This document shows positions 1-5,945 of a stretch of DNA of 8,133 bases, piece by piece (the stretch's first letter is position 1; the number at the start of each line of letters is the position of its first letter). Origin of the DNA: Gammaproteobacteria bacterium (GTDB taxonomy: Bacteria; Pseudomonadota; Gammaproteobacteria; SZUA-229); NCBI GenBank assembly GCA_011051475.1, contig DRLE01000232.1:1-8133 (forward strand), given 5' to 3'. The position numbers were made by a program, and so were the translations under genes. Under the pieces are notes generated by a model, which saw only the letters and a program-made list of their open reading frames with translations, did not search any database and was not told the DNA's origin.

Positions 1-20
1 AAAACTAAAGCTTAATTTTT

Positions 21-99
21 TCCACAGATGAACGCAGATAAACACAGATATTCTCTGATGAACGAAACCCATCTGTGTTTATCTGCGTTCATCTGTGGA
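21..99. repeat. 29-bp perfect inverted repeat, 21-nt spacer
   Basis: Bases 21-49 and 71-99 are exact reverse complements over 29 positions, separated by 50-70. The first flanking pair on each side does not match. Each arm is itself three degenerate copies of a 10-bp unit close to ATCTGTGTTT / ATCTGCGTTC / ATCTGTGGAT. As RNA the arms would form a long stable stem downstream of the response regulator gene. On the minus strand the stem is followed by an A-rich stretch and not a T run, so it is not a classical intrinsic terminator for the operon. It could still protect the 3' end of the message or be a dispersed repetitive element. Confidence 0.9.
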
Positions 100-123
100 T
101 AATACGATTATTGTTTTTTTAAG

Positions 124-152
124 ATTTGCGTTTATTTGCGTTCATTTGCGGA
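124..152. repeat. Diverged third copy of the 29-bp repeat
   Basis: This block has the same 10-bp periodicity as the arm at 71-99 and lies in the same orientation. It reads ATTTGCGTTT, ATTTGCGTTC, ATTTGCGGA. Every unit carries the same change (ATTTGCG for ATCTGTG or ATCTGCG), which looks like unit homogenisation more than random drift. It ends 4 bp before the stop codon of the response regulator gene. Confidence 0.8.
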
Positions 153-156
153 AAAA

Positions 157-807
157 TCAGCTTTTTTCCTTGTTTCTCAGCCCGTGCTCAACCGCCATTA
201 CCGCGGCTTCCACGCGTGAGTGGATATTGAGTTTGCGCAGAATGGCCTTGACGTGCAGTTTTACCGTGCCGTCGGAAATGCCGAGGTTGCGGGCAATGAG
301 CTTGTTGCTCTGGCCTTCGGCCAGCAGGCAGAGGATTTCGGTTTCGCGCGGGGTCAGCTCGGAAAACGGGCCATCATCGTCATCGACGCCGGTATCGCCC
401 TGTACCATGCGCGCCAGGGCGTCGGTGAGATCGGCGGCTACCACGTTCTTGCCCTTTTCGATGTCGCGCAGGGCGGCGACCAGCTCTTCCGGTTCCATAT
501 CTTTCAGCAAATAGCCCTGGGCGCCGGTGCGCAGGGCCTTGATCAGGTCACTTTCATCGTTACTGGTGGTGAGCATGACCACGGGCGTGTCCGGCAGCTC
601 CTTGCGCAGCACGGGCAATACGTCCAGGCCACCCATTTTCGGCATGCGCAGGTCCAGCAGGATAATGTCCGGCCGAATCTTCTGCGCCAGCTCTATGCCT
701 TCCCTGCCGTCTGCGGCCACGCCGGCAACGTCGATACTGCGTTGTTCCAGCAATCCCCTGAGGCCGTCGCGGAAGAGGGCATGGTCATCAATGATTATTA
801 CGCGCAT
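157..807 (-). CDS. NarL/FixJ-family response regulator
   Basis: This is a 216-residue DNA-binding response regulator, the same length as E. coli NarL. The receiver domain spans about residues 1-120, with the acidic pair D7/D8, the phosphoacceptor D52 (in LLDLRMP), T80/T81 and K102. An acidic linker (VDDDDGP, 141-147) leads to a LuxR/NarL-type helix-turn-helix at about 148-212 (LTPRETEIL, then GTVKLHVKAILRKL). The residues aligning with the DNA-contacting Lys188/Val189/Lys192 of E. coli NarL are K183, L184 and K187, so a NarL-like binding site is plausible (inference). It lies 44 nt behind the kinase gene, its evident partner. The ATG at 807 is the only sensible start: an in-frame ATG at 843 runs into a stop after six codons. 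The ribosome site is weak (AAGG, 13 nt upstream). Its targets are unknown; the upstream dsr genes are the obvious candidates. Confidence 0.93.
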   Translation of the reverse strand: MRVIIIDDHALFRDGLRGLLEQRSIDVAGVAADGREGIELAQKIRPDIILLDLRMPKMGGLDVLPVLRKELPDTPVVMLTTSNDESDLIKALRTGAQGYLLKDMEPEELVAALRDIEKGKNVVAADLTDALARMVQGDTGVDDDDGPFSELTPRETEILCLLAEGQSNKLIARNLGISDGTVKLHVKAILRKLNIHSRVEAAVMAVEHGLRNKEKS

Positions 808-851
808 GGTTGTCTGTCTGCCTTATCGATACTGCGAAAGCATAGAATTTA

Positions 852-1997
852 TCACGAATTGTCTTCAGCGTCTTTATATTGGAAGCTCAGCTCGATGCGT
901 GTACCTTCATCGGGTTCGGTTTCGATTTTCAGATTGCCGCCAAGATGGCGGGCGCGCTCCTTCATAATAGTCAGGCCCAGGTGCTCGCCTTCCTCGCTGT
1001 GTATCTTGCGCTGGTCGAAGCCCTTGCCGTCATTTTCCACCAGGATACGCACATTGCCGTTCTCGTCGTGGTTGAGCAGGACACGGACGATATAGGCGCT
1101 GGCATGTTTCTTGATATTGGTCAGCGACTCCTGCACGATGCGGTAGGCGTTGAGCTCGATATTGGAGGGCAGGTGCAGGGTTTCCTCGTTGGACTGGAAC
1201 AGGATATGAATGCCGGTATCCTTGCGGAATTTCTCCACGGCGCGCTCGATGGCCGGAACCAGTCCCTGCTGCTCGATCGGTACGCGGCAGTGGGCAATCA
1301 GTTCGCGCAGATCGGTGGTGGCCTCTTCCAGACCGTGTTCGACGGATTCGATGGTCTTGATGGCCATGAAATCGCCAAAGGGCTGCACGCTCTGGTCGAG
1401 GATGCGTACCTGGAAACGCAGGGAGGCCAGGGTCTGGGCCAGCGAGTCATGCAGTTCATTGGCGATAATATTGCGTTCTTCCTTGATCAGCTGTTTGCGC
1501 CGGATCTGTTCACGCTTGTCACGCTCGAAGAACTCGCCAAGATGGGCGCCGACAGACAGCAGCAGGTAGGCGGTTTCCTCGTCAATATTGACATTATGAT
1601 CGACAAACAGGTTGATGACGCCAAGCGTACGAATCTTGTAGCGTACCGGAATACAGAGCTGGGTTGGGGGAAGATCGTCGGCATCCAGTTCGTTGTCACG
1701 AATCTGGATTTCGTCGATAACGTCTGTTTCAAAACTGAACAGGTGGCCGTCGATAGGTGCGTGCTGGATGCTGTTGGCCTGGTCCTCGCTGATACCGTAA
1801 TAGGCGGTCAGGCTCATTATGCCTTCATCGGTTATCAGCTGTATGGAGCCGGCAGCCGCATTGAAGTGCTGTTTCAGCAAAAACAGCAGGTCGTTGAGGA
1901 TTTGTGTCTTTGTATTGGCCGAACTGAGCGTGCTGGTCACCCGGTAGAGCAGTGTCAGCGATGGACGGCTCCACTCAAAAGATGCCTGTTCAGTCAT
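852..1997 (-). CDS. Soluble GAF-domain NarX-like histidine kinase
   Basis: This 381-residue sensor kinase of the NarX/DegS class has no signal peptide or membrane-spanning segment, so it is predicted to be cytoplasmic. Residues about 25-160 look like a GAF domain (from RVTSTLSSA to about LGEFFERD). A helical linker leads to the HisKA_3 box, with the phospho-accepting H183 in ANELHDSLAQTLASL. The HATPase domain has its N-box near N294 (QESLTNIKKHAS), its G1 box at NDGKGFD (322-328) and its G2 region at GLTIMKERA (341-349). It lacks the periplasmic nitrate-sensing P-box of true NarX, so the GAF domain must carry the input, whose ligand is unknown. There are only two cysteines (C115, C237), which argues against an iron-sulfur sensor. 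It starts 24 nt after dsrR with no strong Shine-Dalgarno sequence, consistent with expression as part of the dsr transcript. It should phosphorylate the regulator encoded just downstream. Confidence 0.92.
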   Translation of the reverse strand: MTEQASFEWSRPSLTLLYRVTSTLSSANTKTQILNDLLFLLKQHFNAAAGSIQLITDEGIMSLTAYYGISEDQANSIQHAPIDGHLFSFETDVIDEIQIRDNELDADDLPPTQLCIPVRYKIRTLGVINLFVDHNVNIDEETAYLLLSVGAHLGEFFERDKREQIRRKQLIKEERNIIANELHDSLAQTLASLRFQVRILDQSVQPFGDFMAIKTIESVEHGLEEATTDLRELIAHCRVPIEQQGLVPAIERAVEKFRKDTGIHILFQSNEETLHLPSNIELNAYRIVQESLTNIKKHASAYIVRVLLNHDENGNVRILVENDGKGFDQRKIHSEEGEHLGLTIMKERARHLGGNLKIETEPDEGTRIELSFQYKDAEDNS

Positions 1998-2021
1998 GTG
2001 TGACTTATGCCCGGTACCGGC

Positions 2022-2333
2022 CTATTCAGCCGGGGGTTTGTAGTTGGGATCGTTTGGGTTGAGAAAGATAAACTGGAATTTGCCCGGCTCGAGCTCGACA
2101 AAGTCGATAGTGGTGTCCTTCAGCAGCTCGGCGCTTGCCGGTGAAACAATAATTTCAATATCACCAGCGCTGATGCTGATGTCCTCTTCCTTGCTGTCGT
2201 CAAAACCCATGCCGTAATGAATGCTGTTATCGTCATTACGCGTAGCGGCAATGCGCAGGGCCATGCCCTCGGCCTTGCCCTGTTCGGCGGAGAGTTTGAT
2301 TTGCGCGGCGGCGCCGTCAGTTACAGTGATCAT
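2022..2333 (-). CDS. dsrR: DsrR, cysteine-free IscA-like protein
   Basis: This 103-residue protein has the A-type carrier (IscA/HesB) fold signature: an N-terminal TDGAAAQIK helix, then ALRIAATRNDDNS followed by YGMGFDD, and the C-terminal KFQFIFLNPND strand. It contains no cysteine at all. The first IscA ligand position falls in RNDDNS, and the chain ends where IscA would carry its CGC pair. This agrees with published work on A. vinosum DsrR, which lacks iron and Fe-S binding and is needed for efficient sulfur-globule oxidation, probably acting after transcription. It sits 5 nt behind dsrN, as expected for dsrN-dsrR. The start is ATG at 2333; the ribosome site is weak and lies inside the end of dsrN, which suggests translational coupling. 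Identity is well supported by sequence and position together. Confidence 0.93.
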   Translation of the reverse strand: MITVTDGAAAQIKLSAEQGKAEGMALRIAATRNDDNSIHYGMGFDDSKEEDISISAGDIEIIVSPASAELLKDTTIDFVELEPGKFQFIFLNPNDPNYKPPAE

Positions 2334-2338
2334 AGATT

Positions 2339-3721
2339 CTATTGTGTCTGGTTCGTTTGCTTAATCTGGCGGGCAAAGTCGATAAAACGTTTTGCCCACG
2401 GGTTGTTCAGTGTATTGCGCTGGTGCGTGTAGTTGGCGAGCAGGTTTTTATAGAGATAACCATCGGCCTCGCCGTTGATGCCCGTGCCTCTTTTGACACG
2501 GTAGGCAAATTTAACATTTTTCGCCACGTTTTTAAAACGTGAATAGTGAAATTCATGCGCATTGATGATTTTATCGCTGCGCCCTGGCCATGGACTGTCG
2601 CCGGTTTCTTCCAGCTGCACATAACCCCGGCCCTGCGGGCGTTTTTCCATAATAATATCGGCATCGATGGCGCCGACCATGGTGGCGCTGGAACCATTCC
2701 ATTCAATGGATTTTGCCAGGTACATCAGGCCGCCGCATTCAGCATAGCAGGGCAGGCCCTGGTCAATGGCCGATTTTATCGACTCTCGCAGGCCGGTATT
2801 GGCCTGCAGTTCGCTCATATGGGTTTCGGGAAAGCCACCGCCGATAAACAGTGCATCCAGCGAGGGCAGTGTAGCATCCTGCTCCGGGTCTATTTCAATG
2901 ATTTTTGCACCGGCATTTTCCAGGGCTTCAAGGTCGTCGGGGTAGTAAAAGCCGAAGGCCGAGCCGCGCACCAGGCCAAGACGGATATCCTGCTTATGAT
3001 GTTCAGGTTGTGGCAGGCTTATGCCGGCAGCAGGCAGATCAGCCGTGTTGCCGGCAATATCGAGCAGCTGGTCGAGATTGACCTGTTCATTGACCGCCTC
3101 GGCCAGCAGGCCGATTTTCCTGCTGCAGAAAGGGTCTTCATGGCCGGGCATCAGGCCAAGGTGGCGTTCGTCGATATCGAAGCGTGGATCGTTGTGAATG
3201 GCACCGATAACATCAACATCGGTGTAGTGCTCGATAACATTGCGCAGCTTGGCCTCATGGCGGGAACCGCCAAGGCGATTGAGAATAACGCCCTTTATTT
3301 CGACGTTTTTATCGAAAGCCTGGTAACCCAGGATCAGCGGGGCTATACCGCGAGTCATGCCCTGTGCGTTCAGCACCAGGATGACGGGCGTACGCGTGAG
3401 AGTGGCCAGAGCCGCATTGCTGTTACTGCCGTCCAGGTCCAGGCCGTCATACAGTCCCTTGTTGCCTTCGATAAGGGAAATATCCGCACCGGCTGCACGC
3501 ATCGCCATGGTTGCGAGGATCTCGTCGCGTTCCATGGTGTAGAAATCAAGGTTGTAGCAGTTGCGCCCGGTGGCCTGTGACAGCCAGTAGGGGTCGATAT
3601 AGTCAGGACCCTTCTTGAAGCTCTGTACGTTCAGCCCGCGCTGTTTCAGGGCCGCACACAGGCCGATGCTGACAGTGGTCTTGCCGGAGGACTTGAGGGC
3701 AGCGGAGATGAAGACGCGCAT
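2339..3721 (-). CDS. dsrN: DsrN, CbiA-like glutamine amidotransferase
   Basis: This 460-residue protein is related to cobyrinic acid a,c-diamide synthase (CbiA/CobB). The N-terminal ATPase domain has a P-loop around residues 8-16 (ALKSSGKTT) and the KKGPDYIDPYW substrate region (36-46). The C-terminal class-I glutamine amidotransferase-like domain has GGGFPETH (294-301), the nucleophile C329 in YAECGGLMYL, and a histidine motif at HEFHYS (389-394). Within a dsr operon this is DsrN, proposed to amidate sirohaem to the sirohaem amide found in DsrAB, with glutamine and ATP. A role in cobalamin synthesis is the alternative, but no cobalamin genes are nearby. The start is ATG at 3721: the upstream frame closes with TGA after five codons. 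A hairpin covers the place where the ribosome site should be. A 117-bp repeat-filled gap separates it from dsrP, the only large gap in the operon. Confidence 0.94.
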   Translation of the reverse strand: MRVFISAALKSSGKTTVSIGLCAALKQRGLNVQSFKKGPDYIDPYWLSQATGRNCYNLDFYTMERDEILATMAMRAAGADISLIEGNKGLYDGLDLDGSNSNAALATLTRTPVILVLNAQGMTRGIAPLILGYQAFDKNVEIKGVILNRLGGSRHEAKLRNVIEHYTDVDVIGAIHNDPRFDIDERHLGLMPGHEDPFCSRKIGLLAEAVNEQVNLDQLLDIAGNTADLPAAGISLPQPEHHKQDIRLGLVRGSAFGFYYPDDLEALENAGAKIIEIDPEQDATLPSLDALFIGGGFPETHMSELQANTGLRESIKSAIDQGLPCYAECGGLMYLAKSIEWNGSSATMVGAIDADIIMEKRPQGRGYVQLEETGDSPWPGRSDKIINAHEFHYSRFKNVAKNVKFAYRVKRGTGINGEADGYLYKNLLANYTHQRNTLNNPWAKRFIDFARQIKQTNQTQ

Positions 3722-3723
3722 GA

Positions 3724-3742
3724 TGATGAGCTTCGCTCATCA
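3724..3742 (-). promoter_or_regulatory. Hairpin over the dsrN ribosome-binding region
   Basis: On the mRNA strand the 19 nt read TGATGAGC-GAA-GCTCATCA: a perfect 8-bp stem with a three-base loop, ending 2 nt before the dsrN ATG. The loop and closing pairs form GCGAAGC, a sequence known to fold into an unusually stable mini-hairpin as DNA. No separate Shine-Dalgarno sequence is visible, and the only purine-rich stretch (GAGCGAAG) is inside the hairpin. It could therefore limit initiation on dsrN. The structure is seen directly; the regulatory role is inference. Confidence 0.6.
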
Positions 3743-3743
3743 A

Positions 3744-3778
3744 GTGAATAGTGAATAGTGAATAGTGAACAGTGAAAA
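3744..3778 (+). repeat. Five tandem 7-bp units (GTGAATA)
   Basis: Three exact GTGAATA units (3744-3764) are followed by GTGAACA and GTGAAAA. Inverted versions of the same unit fill 3802-3836, next to the dsrP stop codon. The stretch has no coding role. GTGAATA-like short repeats of this kind are familiar in intergenic regions of many bacteria (general knowledge, not checked here). Confidence 0.9.
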
Positions 3779-3826
3779 GCGGGCGATCTTACGATTGGGC
3801 TTTATCACTATTCACTGTTCACTATT
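3761..3826. repeat. 16-bp inverted repeat between dsrP and dsrN
   Basis: Bases 3761-3776 (AATAGTGAACAGTGAA) and 3811-3826 are perfect reverse complements with a 34-nt loop. The loop holds a further short match, AAAGC at 3776-3780 against GCTTT at 3799-3803, so nested or alternative pairing is possible. It lies wholly inside the 117-bp gap between dsrP and dsrN. It could act as an RNA-stability or processing element dividing the operon. No T run follows on the operon strand, so it does not look like a terminator. Confidence 0.85.
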
Positions 3827-3838
3827 AGTTATTCACTG

Positions 3839-5044
3839 CTACTTCGCGTGTGGATCAACAGCCTTGTCTGACAGTGACATCGGCAGAAACTTCAGCGCTT
3901 TCAGGGCGAAGACCACGAGGAACAGTGCTACGGCGACGCCGCCGAGTCCCAGCAGGAATTCTGGCAGACTCGGGCTGTAGCTGTAGGTCATGCCATCATA
4001 GAAAGAGCTGCTGACTTCATAGCCGGGGAATATTTCCAGGGGATAGGCCTGGCCGCCAATCACGGTGACATAGACCTTGGATAGTCCGCCGAGGATTACC
4101 ATGGCGCTGATCAGGCCGAGGCTGTTACGGTTGTCTTTAAGGCCGGGGGCAAAGATCATCAGCAGGGGAAGAATGCCGCCAATGATGATCTCGCCGATCC
4201 AGAATACGGTGGTGTAGATGCCACCTTCAAGCAGAATGAATTTCTCGGCGCCGTGGTGCTGCGTTTCGTAGATGTTGGTCAGGTGGAAAACGATGGTGAA
4301 GTACATGACCGCGGCCACGAATACACCCAGCAAGCTGCGCAGGCGGCGCAGGACGGCGTCGCCCAGTTCCATATTGGTCCATTTGTAGGTGGCCATAAGA
4401 AGCAGGATAAAGATCGCCAGGCCGTAGGCGAATGACATGATGACGAACATCGGCGCAAGAATAGCGGCGTCGTAGGTCGAGCGGGCGACCAGGAAGCCGA
4501 AGATGGCACCGGTACCTGTGGTAAGAATCAGACGCCAGATAAAGGCAAAGAAACCGGCATATTTTTTATAGCCGTATACCGTATGGTCCATCATGGTCCA
4601 CAGGTAGGCACCGACAAAGACAAAGAAGCCACTGTACAGAATGATGTTCCAGGCAAATATTGACTTGAAGTTGTAGTGGGTCATGGCGATGATCAGCCTG
4701 TCAGGGCGGCCAAGGTCAAGCAGCAGAACGACCAGACCACCGGCAAGCAGTGATACCGCCAGCAGGGCAGAAAGTCGTGCCATAGGCTCGTAGATTTTTT
4801 TGGAGAAAACCGAGGCAATCGAGGCAACGTTAAGTGCGCCCGAAGCGGAGACAATCAGGAAAATAGCAAATACATGCGGCAAACCCCAGACAATCTGGTT
4901 GGTCATACCGGTAACATGGTGACCATGGTGCTCCATGTAGTACGCTGCGAGCAGGCCGGCCAGTATGAACAGACCCAGGGTACCCAGGAGACCGAAATAA
5001 GCCGGGCTTTTGCCCTGTACTGAAGTGTATTCTATTTTACTCAT
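3839..5044 (-). CDS. dsrP: DsrP, NrfD-family integral membrane subunit
   Basis: This 401-residue polytopic protein has ten predicted membrane spans at roughly residues 16-36, 51-79, 90-112, 128-151, 163-186, 194-218, 236-256, 276-298, 307-330 and 361-387. The family motif DLGRPDR (110-116) follows span three. NrfD-type subunits interact with quinones. In DsrMKJOP this one is thought to connect the quinone pool with the periplasmic ferredoxin-like DsrO and cytochrome DsrJ. It follows dsrO by 55 nt and has one of the better ribosome sites in the window: GAAGAG, 7 nt before the ATG at 5044. Its TAG stop at 3839 abuts the repeat-filled gap before dsrN. Without context it could be any NrfD/PsrC-like subunit, but the neighbours fix the call. 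Confidence 0.95.
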   Translation of the reverse strand: MSKIEYTSVQGKSPAYFGLLGTLGLFILAGLLAAYYMEHHGHHVTGMTNQIVWGLPHVFAIFLIVSASGALNVASIASVFSKKIYEPMARLSALLAVSLLAGGLVVLLLDLGRPDRLIIAMTHYNFKSIFAWNIILYSGFFVFVGAYLWTMMDHTVYGYKKYAGFFAFIWRLILTTGTGAIFGFLVARSTYDAAILAPMFVIMSFAYGLAIFILLLMATYKWTNMELGDAVLRRLRSLLGVFVAAVMYFTIVFHLTNIYETQHHGAEKFILLEGGIYTTVFWIGEIIIGGILPLLMIFAPGLKDNRNSLGLISAMVILGGLSKVYVTVIGGQAYPLEIFPGYEVSSSFYDGMTYSYSPSLPEFLLGLGGVAVALFLVVFALKALKFLPMSLSDKAVDPHAK

Positions 5045-5060
5045 TATAATTCTCTTCTAT

Positions 5061-5080
5061 TAACCCTTAAGCCGGGGTTA
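5061..5080. promoter_or_regulatory. Small hairpin in the dsrO-dsrP gap
   Basis: TAACCC (5061-5066) pairs with GGGTTA (5075-5080) around an 8-nt loop, between the dsrO stop and the dsrP ribosome site. The 6-bp stem is modest and no T run follows on the minus strand. It may be a minor mRNA structure and nothing more. Confidence 0.3.
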
Positions 5081-5099
5081 TGAATATGTTGCAGAGGAT

Positions 5100-5945
5100 T
5101 TATTCATTCAGGCCCTGGTAACGGACGCCGGTGTTAAGCGCCAGATCGGAGCGTAACTGCTTGCCGCCGTATTTTCTCAGTTCGATCGAAATCGGGCTGT
5201 TGGGATCCTTCAGGTCACCGAAGATCATGGCATTGTGGTTTTCTGCGGTACAGGCTTCAACACAGGCAGGCAGACCACCATGGTCGACGCGGGTAACACA
5301 AAGATTACAGGCTTCAACCGTGCCCTTGCCACGTGGTGCGCTCAGTTTCTGGTTTTTGATGTCTTCATGAACGAATGAACGTGCCTTGTAGGGGCAGGCC
5401 ATCATACAGTAGCGACAACCGATACAGATATGGCGGTCAACCAGGGCGATACCATCTGCACGAATAAAGGAGGCGCCTGTAGGGCAGACGTCGACACAGG
5501 GTGCAGACTCACAATGCTGGCACATCAGCGGCAATGAGGTTTCATGGCCGGTGGATTTGCTCTTGAGTGTGACCTTGCGGATGTACTGGGTATCCTGCGG
5601 GCCGGTTTTGCCTTCCAGGCCATTCGCCTCGTTACAGGCATCGACGCAACTGGTGCAGCCCCTGGCGCACTTGTTGGTGTCGATCAGCATACCCCAGCGA
5701 TTCTTGTCAGAAACTTCCTGATCCAGCGGACGGGTAGAGCGTGAAGTGTTCTTGTCGGGCTCGGCATCAAGCTCGATCACTTCTACGACTTCAACCTCAA
5801 CTTCTGCCGTTGCTGCACGGGCAGCCTGGTGTAACAGAACGCCGGGTGCAATGGTTACGGTACCAACAACTGCAGCCTTGGCAAGAAAGTCGCGTCGTGA
5901 CGCGTTTGTCGCTGTGGTATCAGTCGTATTCTCAGACTTTTTCAT
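5100..5945 (-). CDS. dsrO: DsrO, Tat-exported four-cluster ferredoxin subunit
   Basis: This 281-residue periplasmic electron-transfer subunit starts with a twin-arginine signal: SRRDFLAKAA (16-25), a hydrophobic stretch, then a likely cleavage region near AARA (41-44). Sixteen cysteines are arranged as for four [4Fe-4S] clusters: C93/97/100/104, C142/145/150/154, C174/177/180/184 and C213/216/228/232. This pattern is typical of NrfC/DmsB-like proteins that pair with an NrfD-type membrane subunit, here DsrP. Its ATG shares one base with the dsrJ stop (TAATG). A good ribosome site (AAGGGG, about 10 nt upstream) lies inside the end of dsrJ, so translation is probably coupled. An odd acidic, valine-rich stretch (about 47-64) lies between the signal and the first cluster. 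In the complex it is believed to relay electrons between DsrJ and DsrP. Confidence 0.96.
   Translation of the reverse strand: MKKSENTTDTTATNASRRDFLAKAAVVGTVTIAPGVLLHQAARAATAEVEVEVVEVIELDAEPDKNTSRSTRPLDQEVSDKNRWGMLIDTNKCARGCTSCVDACNEANGLEGKTGPQDTQYIRKVTLKSKSTGHETSLPLMCQHCESAPCVDVCPTGASFIRADGIALVDRHICIGCRYCMMACPYKARSFVHEDIKNQKLSAPRGKGTVEACNLCVTRVDHGGLPACVEACTAENHNAMIFGDLKDPNSPISIELRKYGGKQLRSDLALNTGVRYQGLNE

Noticed and set aside
99..120. Intrinsic terminator (ATAAT-acg-ATTAT then a T run)
   Set aside because: The 5-bp A/T stem is too weak and it points along the plus strand, opposite to the operon. It could serve a gene to the left of the window, but nothing here shows one.
220..1095. Plus-strand open frame of 291 codons spanning the regulator and the kinase 3' end
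   Set aside because: It crosses two convincing minus-strand genes and an intergenic gap, with no recognisable motif.
879..2003. Long plus-strand open frame of 374 codons opposite the sensor kinase
   Set aside because: It is an antisense shadow of a gene with clear H-, N- and G-box motifs. Its own translation shows no domain and has no convincing ribosome site.
2546..3580. Plus-strand open frame of 344 codons opposite dsrN
   Set aside because: The minus-strand frame has the P-loop and amidotransferase motifs of DsrN. The plus frame is a by-product of codon bias.
2339..3721. Cobalamin-pathway CbiA/CobB assignment
   Set aside because: The family is shared, but the gene sits between dsrP and dsrR exactly as dsrN does and no cobalamin genes are present, so sirohaem amidation is the better reading.
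3744..3836. CRISPR-like array from the repeated GTGAATA units
   Set aside because: The units are 7 bp, directly adjacent and without spacers, and half are inverted. No cas genes are present.
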